Shown here piece after piece: positions 25,453-33,898 of a stretch of DNA of 64,000 nt (positions are counted from its first letter, which is position 1; each line of letters opens with the position of its first letter). A program made the translations under genes and the position numbers. Under the pieces are notes generated by a model. It ran no database searches, was not told the DNA's origin, and worked only from the letters and a program-made list of their open reading frames with translations. The DNA is taken from contig NZ_CP135922.1 of NCBI RefSeq assembly GCF_032399705.1, positions 1,736,001 to 1,800,000 on the forward strand, given 5' to 3'. Source of the DNA: Paenibacillus sp. BIC5C1 (GTDB taxonomy: Bacteria > Bacillota > Bacilli > Paenibacillales > Paenibacillaceae).

Positions 25453-25842
25453 GTGCAATTATTTCAATACCTTGTACCTTCATTGACGACAGAGACTTGG
25501 GAGCTCATAACTTCCAAACAATCTGATTATTATCACCCATGGTGGGGTCCGGTTCTCATTTTTGAAACGGTATATAATGTGCTATTTTTAGTATTTAGCG
25601 TATATACGCTGATTACGTTCTATAGAAAGAAATCGATATTCCCTCGTCTTATGATTATGTTTTACAGTGTTAGTCTAGCCGTGGGCATCATTGATTATCT
25701 GTTGTTACATCAGATTCCTATGGCGGTAGAGCTTGAGGATGGAAGTTCGTTAAAAGGGATAGGTAGGACGATACTCACCTGTGCCATATGGATTCCTTAT
25801 TTTATAAAATCAGTTCGAGTTCACAATACGTTTGTCAGATGA
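25453..25842 (+). CDS. DUF2569-type membrane protein, probably N-terminally truncated
   Basis: A 129-residue open frame with a GTG start lacking a ribosome site. It has three transmembrane helices and the DUF2569-like features W-x-Y-HP-W, FPRLMIMFYSVSLAVGI and the C-terminal IPYFIKSVRVHNTFV. Members I recall have an additional N-terminal helix (GGWL...). Here a stop at 25432-25434 blocks upstream extension. The 5' end is thus missing or frameshifted, and the gene may be a pseudogene. Confidence 0.6.
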   Translation: MQLFQYLVPSLTTETWELITSKQSDYYHPWWGPVLIFETVYNVLFLVFSVYTLITFYRKKSIFPRLMIMFYSVSLAVGIIDYLLLHQIPMAVELEDGSSLKGIGRTILTCAIWIPYFIKSVRVHNTFVR

Positions 25843-25848
25843 AAACAT

Positions 25849-25890
25849 AAGCCCCGACCTAAGATGTAAGATCTAAGGCCGGGGTTTGTT
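25849..25890 (+). terminator. Rho-independent terminator
   Basis: AAGCCCCGACCT pairs with AGGCCGGGGTTT through a 12-bp helix with G-U pairs, 7 bp after the DUF2569 gene stop. Confidence 0.8.
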
Positions 25891-25920
25891 AAAAGAGGAT
25901 TCAAATAGAGGAGGGATATC

Positions 25921-26535
25921 TTGAAGATTTTCTTAGTAAGACACGGGATGGATGAGGAAGGCTACAGAGGTGGCTGGAGTCAACGAGGGCTCATTGAAGA
26001 AGGTGTTACTCAATCGGAGAGACTCGGAGATTACCTGTACCATCATTCAGAAAACTATAAGATAAACACAGTGATTAGCAGTGATCTACCGCGTGCAGTC
26101 CAGACTGCCAAAGAGCTTGAAAAAAGACTGTACATAAAGGGGCTTTATCTGAAAGACTGGAGAGAAATGAACAACGGAAATTTGGCTGGAATGCCAAATA
26201 AGGAAGCAGAAGTGAAATATGCAGGAGTTTATTTTAACACTCTTGGCATGGATACCCCGTTTCCAGGAGGAGAGAGTCCTCGGAATTTTTATAACAGAAT
26301 ATGTACATCCTTTCGGGATTTATGCAGAGGTATAGAGGAGCAGAAGATAGAATCGAATGTTCTACTGGTCACGCACGGCGGAGTAATCAACATCCTTTAT
26401 TATCTCTTAGGAAACCAGGATTGGACCAATACATCTGTGTTTCATTCTATTGGGAATACCAGTGTTCATACGCTTGAAAAAGGAGTAAATGGTTGGGAGT
26501 TTAGCAGCATGAATATGATGAGTCATCTAGGTTAG
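25921..26535 (+). CDS. Histidine phosphatase family protein
   Basis: A 204-residue phosphoglycerate-mutase-like phosphatase. The phospho-acceptor His is in VRHGMDEEG, the Arg pocket in SSDLPRAVQTA, and the second catalytic His in LLVTHGGVINIL near residue 155. It hydrolyses a small phosphoester of unknown identity. The start is TTG behind GAGGAGGG. A second family member lies at 47313-47879. Confidence 0.85.
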   Translation: MKIFLVRHGMDEEGYRGGWSQRGLIEEGVTQSERLGDYLYHHSENYKINTVISSDLPRAVQTAKELEKRLYIKGLYLKDWREMNNGNLAGMPNKEAEVKYAGVYFNTLGMDTPFPGGESPRNFYNRICTSFRDLCRGIEEQKIESNVLLVTHGGVINILYYLLGNQDWTNTSVFHSIGNTSVHTLEKGVNGWEFSSMNMMSHLG

Positions 26536-26593
26536 AAAAGGGAGTATATAAAAGCAGCAATTTTCACAACAATTAATTCTTTTTTAGTCATGA

Positions 26594-26625
26594 TAAAGAC
26601 TGCCGACAGGTGCCGTCAGTCTTTA
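26594..26625. terminator. Bidirectional terminator between convergent genes
   Basis: TAAAGACTG pairs with CAGTCTTTA (9 bp) with flanking T and A runs on each side. It lies between the plus-strand phosphatase gene and the minus-strand GNAT gene. Confidence 0.8.
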
Positions 26626-26635
26626 TATATATTAT

Positions 26636-27082
26636 TTAGTTTATCTGAAGCAGACGTACTGTTTCACCATCCATTACTTCTTCACTAGTTTTTATAAACC
26701 CTAAAGATTCATACAACTTTCCTGCAATTAGATTGTCTGGTCGGTGTCCAATCATTATTCTTCTGCAATTTGAAATACGCATAAGCTGAATCAAAGTTTT
26801 CATTGCTGCCTTGCCATAACCTTTTCCTTGATGCTTCTCGTCAATCATTATGGCAGGAATCCAGTAGTTATCATCCTTGTCTGGGTTCGCACAGAATACG
26901 AGAAAACCGACTAAAACCTCTTCCGAGTAAATAGCACGTAATTCAAAATCATTAACATATTTAGATTCAGCAATCCAATAAACGACAGGTGCAGGAAAGA
27001 TATTAAGCTGTTCTGGCTTAACTTTAAGCTGGGTACATTCATACCAATTTTCATTAGACACTGGCTTTAATACAACTACCAT
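26636..27082 (-). CDS. GNAT acetyltransferase, BltD/spermidine acetyltransferase-like
   Basis: A 148-residue acetyltransferase. The opening (KPVSNENWYECTQLKV) and acetyl-CoA loop EKHQGKGYGKAAMKTLI resemble BltD-type spermine/spermidine acetyltransferases, with motif B LYESLGF. It may acetylate polyamines or an antibiotic amine. Its ribosome site AGGAGGAATTTT is strong but can pair with an upstream AAATTCCTC, and a 15-codon leader ORF precedes it, so its translation is probably regulated (see 27086-27129). Confidence 0.83.
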   Translation of the reverse strand: MVVVLKPVSNENWYECTQLKVKPEQLNIFPAPVVYWIAESKYVNDFELRAIYSEEVLVGFLVFCANPDKDDNYWIPAIMIDEKHQGKGYGKAAMKTLIQLMRISNCRRIMIGHRPDNLIAGKLYESLGFIKTSEEVMDGETVRLLQIN

Positions 27083-27085
27083 ACA

Positions 27086-27129
27086 AAATTCCTCCTAAAT
27101 TTTACTTCGCAGAGGAATTTACCCTCTGC
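27086..27129 (-). promoter_or_regulatory. Candidate translational attenuator ahead of the GNAT gene
   Basis: Minus strand. GCAGAGG (27123-27129) can pair with CCTCTGC (27109-27115), a 7-bp hairpin with 7-nt loop that leaves the GNAT ribosome site free. Alternatively AAATTCCTC (27112-27120) can pair with GAGGAATTT (27086-27094), a 9-bp helix that hides that site. The two helices share bases and exclude each other. The first arm begins 2 nt after the stop codon of the leader ORF, within reach of a ribosome there. Confidence 0.5.
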
Positions 27130-27131
27130 AC

Positions 27132-27179
27132 TTACTTCGTACCCTTCCTAAAAACCATTGCAACATGGATATTCTTCAT
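27132..27179 (-). CDS. Leader peptide (15 codons)
   Basis: Minus-strand ORF encoding MKNIHVAMVFRKGTK, preceded by AAAGGAG at 9 nt, a full-strength ribosome site. It ends just ahead of the alternative hairpins that control access to the GNAT start. The layout is that of the leader peptides of inducible resistance genes. The peptide itself matches no leader that I recognise. Confidence 0.5.
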   Translation of the reverse strand: MKNIHVAMVFRKGTK

Positions 27180-27300
27180 ACCATATCACTCCTTTCGAAA
27201 TGAAAAAACTCTAATGTAGGTTATTTGCTATTTTGTTTAATATATCCTTCTTTTATCAGTGAAAATAGATTGAACATATCAATCATTTCAAAACAAATAG

Positions 27301-27328
27301 TTGAGAAAATGGCCTACTACGCTACAAT
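27301..27328 (+). promoter_or_regulatory. Sigma-A-type promoter of pdxH
   Basis: TTGAGA (27301-27306) and TACAAT (27323-27328) with a 16-bp spacer, 33 bp before the pdxH start. Confidence 0.55.
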
Positions 27329-27361
27329 GGAATGAAATGGAAGTATAGGGAGGTTGCAGAT

Positions 27362-28018
27362 ATGATTAATAAACCAAGTGAATTGTTGCGTGGGTTGAAG
27401 TCCTTGTCTGGACCCTTTCCGACTTGGGATACCGAACAGTTACCGGTTCGACCAGGAAATCTTTTTCTGGAATGGCTGAGACTAGCCATTGATTATGGGG
27501 TGAAAGAACCTCATGCGATGACAATTTCGACAGTGGATTCGAATGGTTTTCCAGATGCACGAGTATTGATTTTGAAAGACGTAGTTGACGAAGCTTTTTA
27601 TTTTGCATCTGGCTCGGAGAGTCGAAAAGGACAGCAACTGGGGAACAATCCGCATGTGGCACTTACCTTTTACTGGCCTGCATTGGGCAGACAGATCCGC
27701 ATAAGGGGAGAAGCCGTGGATATGGGCGAGGAAGCAGGTATAGCGGATTTTAGGAAAAGATCGGCAGGGGCACGCGCAGTTGCGATGACAGGACGACAGA
27801 GTCAGGAGCTGGAGAGCGAGGACGAATTGGAACACGCCATTGCCGCTCAGAAGGAACGAATCAGCCGAGAGCCTGATGTTGTGACACCGAATTGGAGACT
27901 GTACGCCGTGAACGCAAAGGAAGTTGAGTTCTGGCAGGGAGACTCGGAACGAAAGCATGTGAGAATTCAATATATTTTGCATCAAGGGCAATGGAAGAAC
28001 CTGAGGTTATGGCCGTGA
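27362..28018 (+). CDS. pdxH: Pyridoxamine 5'-phosphate oxidase
   Basis: A 218-residue FMN-dependent oxidase that makes pyridoxal 5'-phosphate from pyridoxamine or pyridoxine phosphate. Visible family signatures are AMTISTVDSNGFPDARVLILK, cut here by length at the FMN-binding segment, FYWPALGRQIRIRGEA, and the C-terminal signature NWRLYAVNAKEVEFWQG followed by R. ATG 27362 follows GGGAGG. The gene stands alone between a divergent GNAT and a small membrane protein gene. It is intact and of usual length. Confidence 0.88.
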   Translation: MINKPSELLRGLKSLSGPFPTWDTEQLPVRPGNLFLEWLRLAIDYGVKEPHAMTISTVDSNGFPDARVLILKDVVDEAFYFASGSESRKGQQLGNNPHVALTFYWPALGRQIRIRGEAVDMGEEAGIADFRKRSAGARAVAMTGRQSQELESEDELEHAIAAQKERISREPDVVTPNWRLYAVNAKEVEFWQGDSERKHVRIQYILHQGQWKNLRLWP

Positions 28019-28039
28019 ATTTATAAAGGGGGAATATGT

Positions 28040-28348
28040 GTGAGTCGTAGAACTACAGGGACACTGCTGCTGGTCATAGCGGCCCTTCTGTACAGTGTTC
28101 GATATTTGAGTGCTGCCATTTTTGGTTCTGGAGTAACTTCGTGGGACTCGGACTTGTTTCAGGGGATGCTAAATTATATTGGAACAGCTCCTCGAAATTG
28201 GAGTGTAGGTGCTTTAATCCTGGGTTTGTTCTATTTAGTATGGGCGGAATATGAAGCAACCAGCTCCAAAACCAGAGAAAGTCTCAAGCGTTTTGTGAGT
28301 TACGAAACTGTAGATCAAGAAGCGGAAAGCCAGAACAAAACAGAATAA
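28040..28348 (+). CDS. Small two-helix membrane protein
   Basis: A 102-residue protein with two hydrophobic helices (about residues 5-25 and 52-70), a polar extracellular loop (GSGVTSWDSDLFQG), and a charged C-terminal tail. The family is unknown to me. The GTG start follows AAAGGGGG, 21 bp after pdxH, so it may be co-transcribed with it. Confidence 0.7.
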   Translation: MSRRTTGTLLLVIAALLYSVRYLSAAIFGSGVTSWDSDLFQGMLNYIGTAPRNWSVGALILGLFYLVWAEYEATSSKTRESLKRFVSYETVDQEAESQNKTE

Positions 28349-28416
28349 CTGGATAGTGTGATTTCTTATCAATAACTGTTGTTATCCTAATTTGAATAAG
28401 CCGGGGAGGCATACAT

Positions 28417-28986
28417 ATGAAGTCCATTGAAAGTTATTTTGACCCATTTCCGGTATTGGAAACTGAACGAACGCTGCTTAGGCCCATTACCTATGGTGAT
28501 CTGGATGAGATGTACCGTTATTGCGCGGTTCCTGCTGTATCGGAGTACACGACCTGGGATGCTCATCAGAGCAAGGACGATACGAAAGGCTTTATTGATT
28601 TTGTCATGAGTCGATATGAGCTGGATAAGCTGGGGCCATGGGGAATCGAGGATAAACAAACGAAGAAGTTGATTGGCAGCTGCAATTATTTGGGGTGTGA
28701 CAGTAACAGTATGAGGGTGGAATTGGGTTATGTGTTATCCAACGAGTATTGGGGCCAAGGAATCATGACGGAAGTGGTTAGCCGAATCATTCAATTTGGA
28801 TTTGAAGACATCGGATTGGAACGCATTCAGGCTAAATGTCTGGTGGGTAACATCGGTTCCGCAAAGGTCATGGAAAAGACAGGCATGAAATTCGAAGGGC
28901 TTTTACGGAGTTATATGAAAATTAAAAACGAAATGCAGGATTTGAAAATGTACGCCATTATTCGATCCGATTATGATTTTAAATGA
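28417..28986 (+). CDS. GNAT acetyltransferase, RimJ/RimL type
   Basis: A 189-residue acetyltransferase with the family opening LETERTLLRPITYGDLDEM, the acetyl-CoA loop YWGQGIMTEVVSRII and motif B VMEKTGMKFEGLL. Relatives acetylate N-termini of ribosomal proteins or small amines; the target here is unknown. The start follows CCGGGGAGG. Confidence 0.87.
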   Translation: MKSIESYFDPFPVLETERTLLRPITYGDLDEMYRYCAVPAVSEYTTWDAHQSKDDTKGFIDFVMSRYELDKLGPWGIEDKQTKKLIGSCNYLGCDSNSMRVELGYVLSNEYWGQGIMTEVVSRIIQFGFEDIGLERIQAKCLVGNIGSAKVMEKTGMKFEGLLRSYMKIKNEMQDLKMYAIIRSDYDFK

Positions 28987-29091
28987 TGATATGATTTCCA
29001 ACGTACATAATGTCATATCGTGCATCTACCGAGATCCGCTATAATCTCCAAGTTGAAAAAACATGGATAAGGAATCGGGAGGTGCATTGAA

Positions 29092-30060
29092 TTGACAGCT
29101 AAAAACAAATATAAATCACTTGAACTTGAAACACCCGGCGTATATGAACTGGAAGGACTGGAGGTCGGCGTGACCTCCAATTGCAATTACAAATGTGACT
29201 ATTGCTGCGCCTACAATCGAGACGATGGGCAATGCATTAGCGGTCAGGAAGTGATTCGGATCATTAGTGAGCTTCCGCGGCTCAAGCGAGTGCGTTTGTC
29301 CGGGGGAGAGGTGACCCTGAAATATCAGGATTGTCTGGAGATTGTGACGTATTGCGGGAAACACGGTATCGACACGCAATTAAATACCAATGCCAGCCTG
29401 CTAACGGAAGAACGAATTCATGCTTTGCGGGATGCCGGCTTGTCCAACATTCATATTTCGTTCAACTATACAGATCGGGATGCATATGCTGCGTATTACC
29501 GTGTACACCCCCGCATGTATGAGCGATTGGAGCACAACATTCGTCTTTGTACTGAAGCGGGGCTGGAAACTGTGTTGGAGACGCTACTATTTGAAGGCAC
29601 CCAAGCGAACATGCAGGCTATTAGCGATAAAGTCTATGAACTGGGTGTGCGCATCCATGAGATCCAGAACAGTATTGTGATGCCACATAGACAGTGGAGC
29701 CAGATTGCTTCCAAAGAATCACTCATCCACTCCGTAAACGAGCTCATTAAGCATAAGAAGGAAGATACGACGTTATATTTTACCTGTATGGATCGTTTTG
29801 CTGGAGAACTGGGTTTGCGTGAACAGCCCGGTGTCTACTTTTCTAATTGTGTGGATGGGACGAAGCAGCTGCATTTACACGGTAATGGGGATATTCTCAT
29901 CTGTGAGTTATGCCACCCAGTCGTGATCGGTAATATTTACGAGGGCACGTCTTTGAAGGATATTTATACCAAGCAGCCTCAAGCGTTAACGGATTATCTA
30001 GAAAAGCAGCCCTGCCCTGCATACGATGCTCTTTTTACAAGTGAACAGTCACATGTATAA
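29092..30060 (+). CDS. Radical SAM protein with SPASM-like C-terminus
   Basis: A 322-residue radical SAM enzyme. The [4Fe-4S] motif CNYKCDYC has Cys31, Cys35 and Cys38. The SAM-binding GGE motif is in RLSGGEVTL. C-terminal cysteines in FSNCVDG, GDILICELCHP and KQPCPAY follow the G-x4-C-x2-C spacing of SPASM/twitch domains that bind a second cluster. Such enzymes often modify peptides or proteins. No precursor peptide or partner gene is obvious on either side, so the substrate is unknown. The start is TTG behind GGGAGGTG. Upstream 28987-29091 has a TATAAT box at 29040-29045 without a clear -35. Confidence 0.85.
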   Translation: MTAKNKYKSLELETPGVYELEGLEVGVTSNCNYKCDYCCAYNRDDGQCISGQEVIRIISELPRLKRVRLSGGEVTLKYQDCLEIVTYCGKHGIDTQLNTNASLLTEERIHALRDAGLSNIHISFNYTDRDAYAAYYRVHPRMYERLEHNIRLCTEAGLETVLETLLFEGTQANMQAISDKVYELGVRIHEIQNSIVMPHRQWSQIASKESLIHSVNELIKHKKEDTTLYFTCMDRFAGELGLREQPGVYFSNCVDGTKQLHLHGNGDILICELCHPVVIGNIYEGTSLKDIYTKQPQALTDYLEKQPCPAYDALFTSEQSHV

Positions 30061-30135
30061 AAAAGTTGTTTAGCATCGTACTTGTCCCTATTTGGGGTAC
30101 ATATATGGATTGAGATCCATCATTATCACTTATAA

Positions 30136-30180
30136 GGAAGGTTGTCTTATCTCCTCATGGGGGAAAGGATGACCTTCTTT
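30136..30180 (+). terminator. Terminator after the radical SAM gene
   Basis: GAAGGTTGTC and GATGACCTTC form an imperfect 10-bp stem followed by TTTCTTT. Confidence 0.7.
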
Positions 30181-30265
30181 CTTTGCGTTCAGCCTGTTTC
30201 AGATTCATTTAAGCTAGCCCGCCTATGATGAGCCTTAAGAACTTAGATGAAGAGGTGAACTTCGC

Positions 30266-31252
30266 ATGATGAAGATCTATCCAAAAACCAACGAGAACGA
30301 CCCATATAAAAATGCAAAACCAAGGCGCAAATGGCTGATGATTACCCTTGTTATTGTTCTGGGCCTTGGTACCGTGATATACAGCTTGGCAGATCGCTAC
30401 TTAATCCGGCATGTACAGGTTGTAGTAGCGGATGACAATACATCAGCAACCAGCACCTCCAAGGATACTTCAACCCCGACGACTGAAGTGAATGGAACGT
30501 CAGATGACTGGAACTATTCCAGCGATGATATGCAGGTCAAGATCGACAAGGTTCAGACGGGCTCAGGTTCAGATCAGATTACGTATTACGTCGCGGATGT
30601 ACAGCTGACAGATGCGAGCAGCCTGCGCTCGGCTCTGGCAGATAACAGCTTTGGCACGAATATTACCGAAAACACTTCAGAGATTGCAGCGGCCAACAAT
30701 GCCATCTTTGCGATCAATGGTGACTACTACGGCTTCCGCGATGATGGCGTAATTATCCGCAATGGTACGGTATATCGGGATGATCCGGTGCGTGATGCGA
30801 TGGCATTGTTCAGTGATGGCACGATGAAGACTTATAACGAGACGGAAGAATCCTCATCGGAACTGCTGGCGGAAGGCGCGACAAATACGTTATCTTTTGG
30901 ACCAATCCTGATTCAGGACGGTGAGATTGTAAGTGACTTCAGCAGTGTGAAAATCGATAACAACTTTGGTAACCGGTCGATCCAGGATGCCAATCCGAGA
31001 ACAGCAATCGGCATGATCGCCCCGAATCACTATGTATTCGTTGTAGTGGACGGCCGGCAGGATGACAGCCGTGGCATGACGCTCGCAGAACTCGCTGATG
31101 TCATGAAAGGTCTTGGAGCAACGGAAGCCTACAATCTGGACGGCGGCGGTTCATCCACAATGTATTTCATGGGTCGGGTTGTTAATAATCCGCTGGGGAG
31201 AAACCAGGAACGCGGCGTAAGTGACATCCTTTATCTGAAAGAGGGACAATGA
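30266..31252 (+). CDS. Membrane-anchored phosphodiester glycosidase family protein
   Basis: A 328-residue protein with an N-terminal transmembrane anchor (about residues 24-46), a Ser/Thr-rich linker, and an extracytoplasmic domain of the NAGPA (phosphodiester glycosidase) type. Family-typical stretches are AINGDYYGFRDDGVI, NPRTAIGMI, VVDGRQ and the terminal YNLDGGGSSTMYF. Relatives cleave sugar-phosphodiester bonds or act in exopolysaccharide metabolism. It overlaps the following glycosyltransferase gene by 4 nt, implying a joint role in surface polysaccharide or lipid-linked sugar. Confidence 0.85.
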   Translation: MMKIYPKTNENDPYKNAKPRRKWLMITLVIVLGLGTVIYSLADRYLIRHVQVVVADDNTSATSTSKDTSTPTTEVNGTSDDWNYSSDDMQVKIDKVQTGSGSDQITYYVADVQLTDASSLRSALADNSFGTNITENTSEIAAANNAIFAINGDYYGFRDDGVIIRNGTVYRDDPVRDAMALFSDGTMKTYNETEESSSELLAEGATNTLSFGPILIQDGEIVSDFSSVKIDNNFGNRSIQDANPRTAIGMIAPNHYVFVVVDGRQDDSRGMTLAELADVMKGLGATEAYNLDGGGSSTMYFMGRVVNNPLGRNQERGVSDILYLKEGQ

Positions 31253-32268
31253 TCATGACCATATTAATTCCATCATACGAACCGGATGTTCGTTTATTAA
31301 ATCTCGTGTTACAGTTGCAGACGTTTCAGTTAGGACCCATTGTCATTGTAGATGATGGCAGCGGTTCAGGTTACAGGGGGATTTTCGAGACGGCAGAAGC
31401 ATATGGGTGTACAGTCCTGACACATACGGTCAATCTGGGCAAGGGACGTGCGCTCAAGACAGGATTCCAACATATCAAGGAACATGGCCCACAGGGCGGT
31501 ATTGTATGCGCAGACAGTGACGGACAGCATCTGCCGCATGATATCAAACGCATCTTTGATGTACTATTGGAGCAAATGACCCCGGGGATTGTACTGGGAA
31601 GCCGTCGGTTCAGTGGAACCATTCCAGCGCGCAGTCGTTTTGGCAACACGGTCACACGAGGCGTCTTTTCTCTCACGACAGGTACGAAAGTATATGATAC
31701 CCAGACAGGCCTGCGAGGTTTTCCATTCTCGATGCTGGACTGGCTGTGCCAGATCCCTGGAGAACGATTTGAATACGAGATGAACATGCTGCTAACAGCG
31801 CATAAAGAAGGGTATGAGATCACAGAGGAGTTTATAGATACGGTCTATCTGGATCATAACAAATCCTCTCATTTTCGCCCATTGATAGATTCATTCCGTA
31901 TTTATATGCCAATTCTGATGTTCAGTACGTCTTCGGTGTTATCGGCCTTGATCGATTTTGGCTTACTGTTCGTGATCCAGTACTTCACGCATAATCTGTT
32001 CCTATCGGTCGTTGCAGCGAGACTTTGCAGCTCCATCTTCAACTATACGATCAATCGGAAGTATGTATTTTCAGCCGGGAAAACGACCAGGGTCCGTCAA
32101 TCTTTACCAAAATACTTCTCATTGGTCATTCTGGTGCTGCTATTAAATTACGGATTGTTGTACTTCTACAATGAAAAACTGATTATCCCACTGATTGCAG
32201 CCAAGCTGTTAACAGAGGTGTCGATCTTTGTGTTCAGCTATTGGGCGCAGCGCAGATTTGTATATTAA
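31249..32268 (+). CDS. Family 2 glycosyltransferase fused to a GtrA-type membrane domain
   Basis: A 339-residue bifunctional protein. Residues 1-215 are a GT2 domain with VDDGSGSG, the DxD-like CADSDGQHLP and RFEYEMNML. Residues about 220-339 form four transmembrane helices of the GtrA family (SALIDFGLLFVIQYF, NYTINRKYVFS). Such fusions transfer a sugar from a nucleotide donor to polyprenyl phosphate and move it across the membrane. ATGA overlap with the gene before it shows translational coupling. Confidence 0.87.
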   Translation: MIMTILIPSYEPDVRLLNLVLQLQTFQLGPIVIVDDGSGSGYRGIFETAEAYGCTVLTHTVNLGKGRALKTGFQHIKEHGPQGGIVCADSDGQHLPHDIKRIFDVLLEQMTPGIVLGSRRFSGTIPARSRFGNTVTRGVFSLTTGTKVYDTQTGLRGFPFSMLDWLCQIPGERFEYEMNMLLTAHKEGYEITEEFIDTVYLDHNKSSHFRPLIDSFRIYMPILMFSTSSVLSALIDFGLLFVIQYFTHNLFLSVVAARLCSSIFNYTINRKYVFSAGKTTRVRQSLPKYFSLVILVLLLNYGLLYFYNEKLIIPLIAAKLLTEVSIFVFSYWAQRRFVY

Positions 32269-32343
32269 CTTTGTATATTAAAACTCATAGACCAAAAGAA
32301 GACACGGCCACTCAAAAGAATATCATGCGCTTCTTGGTAATAA

Positions 32344-32389
32344 AAAAGGTCGAGAACAGGGTAAAGCATACCTCTGTTCTCGACCTTTT
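32344..32389. terminator. Bidirectional terminator
   Basis: A perfect 16-bp stem AAAAGGTCGAGAACAG/CTGTTCTCGACCTTTT with a 14-nt loop, between convergent glycosyltransferase and PTS genes. Confidence 0.92.
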
Positions 32390-32410
32390 AAACTCAAAGG
32401 AGGACGAGCG

Positions 32411-33868
32411 TTACATCAGTTTCTTAATCTCATCCTTCAGAATTTCGGACTGGGTGCCGAAGATGACCTGCACAGCTCCGCCACCAAGCCTCATGATGCC
32501 AGAAGCGCCAAGCTGTTTGAGCGCCTGGTCGTTGACGGCTTTGTCGTCTTTAACAACAAGACGGAGGCGAGTGATGCAGGCATCGATGCTCTCGATATTA
32601 TCTGTTCCACCGATCTGGGCGAGCACTTTTCCAGCCTTGGTGTCGGCAGACGCCGCTGCCACGGCGGAAGCATTAGTGGCCACATCGGTATCATAAGCGT
32701 CATCCTCGCGCCCCGGCGTTTTCAGGTTGAACTTGAGAATCATGAACCGGAACAGGAAATAATAGACGACCGCAAATGCGAGTCCGACTGGAATCATGAG
32801 CAGCGGATTGGTCGATAGCTTCATGTTCACGAGGTAATCAATCAGACCTGCCGAGAAGGCGAAACCAAGCTTAACATTCAGCAGATACATGATCAGGGCC
32901 GCTGCACCGGTAAGAATAGCGTGCATCACATACAGCAGAGGCGCTGCGAACATGAAGGAGAACTCGAGCGGTTCGGTAATACCCGTTAAGAACGAAGCCA
33001 CCGCTGCGCCGATAAAGATGGAAGCGACCATTTTGCGCTTTTCAGGTCTGGCTGTATGAATCAAGGCAAGCGCCGCCGCCGGAAGAGCGAACATCATAAT
33101 CGGGAAGAATCCAGACATGAACATGCCTGCCGTAGGGTCTCCGTTGAAGAAGCGGGTTAGGTCCCCGTGCACGACTTCCCCGGCTGCATTGGTATAATCC
33201 CCGATCTGGAACCAGGCGATGGAGTTGAGGACATGATGCAGACCGAGCGGGATGAGCAGGCGGTTGGCGATCATGAACACCATGGAGCCAAAGCCGCCAA
33301 AGCCTACAATCCAGGCGCCGAAAGCGCCGATGGCATCCTGAATCGGGCTCCAGATCATGCCGATCAGGATGGCCAACACCAGCATGGAGCCGGCGGTGAC
33401 CATCGGCACAAAGCGTTTGCCGGAGAAGAAGCCGAGCCAGTCAGGAAGCTTGATATTGTGGTATTTATTATACATATAGGCTGCAAGCAGTCCGGCAAAT
33501 ATCCCGCCCAAAACGCCCGTATCCAGCTTGACATCGTCAGGAATATAACCGAATACACCTGGGACGGCTCCCAGAATTCGGATCAGCACCATATAAGCGA
33601 TCAGGGCGGAAAGAGCGGCGACCGCATCCCCCGCCAGTCCGATAGCCACCCCGATGGCGAAGATGAGCGCAAGGTTGCCGAAGATCGCCCCCGCTCCCTC
33701 ATTCATGAATGGAACTACATACTGATTGAGAAATCCCCCTATCACGGGTCCAAGAGGAATGTCCTTTTCATAATTAAGAAGACCCAAGCCTTGAAGAATA
33801 CCTGCTGCAGGCAGGGTTGCTACAGGAAGCATCAGGGATTTCCCTAGCTTTTGCAATGCTTTCAGCAT
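32411..33868 (-). CDS. ptsG: PTS EIICB component, glucose/GlcNAc family
   Basis: A 485-residue sugar transporter. The EIIC membrane domain (about residues 1-385) has GLHHVLNSIAWFQIG, TGITEPLEFSFMF and related family motifs. The EIIB domain follows, with phospho-Cys431 in SIDACITRLR. There is no EIIA domain; a separate EIIA gene lies 30 bp upstream. It imports and phosphorylates glucose or N-acetylglucosamine. I name it ptsG because its operon starts with a glcT-type regulator and a ptsG-like RAT, but NagP-type specificity cannot be excluded. The start follows AAAGGAAG. Confidence 0.85.
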   Translation of the reverse strand: MLKALQKLGKSLMLPVATLPAAGILQGLGLLNYEKDIPLGPVIGGFLNQYVVPFMNEGAGAIFGNLALIFAIGVAIGLAGDAVAALSALIAYMVLIRILGAVPGVFGYIPDDVKLDTGVLGGIFAGLLAAYMYNKYHNIKLPDWLGFFSGKRFVPMVTAGSMLVLAILIGMIWSPIQDAIGAFGAWIVGFGGFGSMVFMIANRLLIPLGLHHVLNSIAWFQIGDYTNAAGEVVHGDLTRFFNGDPTAGMFMSGFFPIMMFALPAAALALIHTARPEKRKMVASIFIGAAVASFLTGITEPLEFSFMFAAPLLYVMHAILTGAAALIMYLLNVKLGFAFSAGLIDYLVNMKLSTNPLLMIPVGLAFAVVYYFLFRFMILKFNLKTPGREDDAYDTDVATNASAVAAASADTKAGKVLAQIGGTDNIESIDACITRLRLVVKDDKAVNDQALKQLGASGIMRLGGGAVQVIFGTQSEILKDEIKKLM

Positions 33869-33898
33869 ATTGTTCTTCCTTTCTTTTTTAGATTCATG

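Noticed and set aside
27301..28348. Vitamin B6 riboswitch upstream of pdxH
   Set aside because: Only about 30 bp separate the promoter from the start codon, too short for a riboswitch.
33167..33847. 226-codon plus-strand open frame opposite the PTS EIICB gene
   Set aside because: Antisense to clear EIIC sequence. The His/Asp/Gly-rich product is a by-product of the complementary codon pattern.
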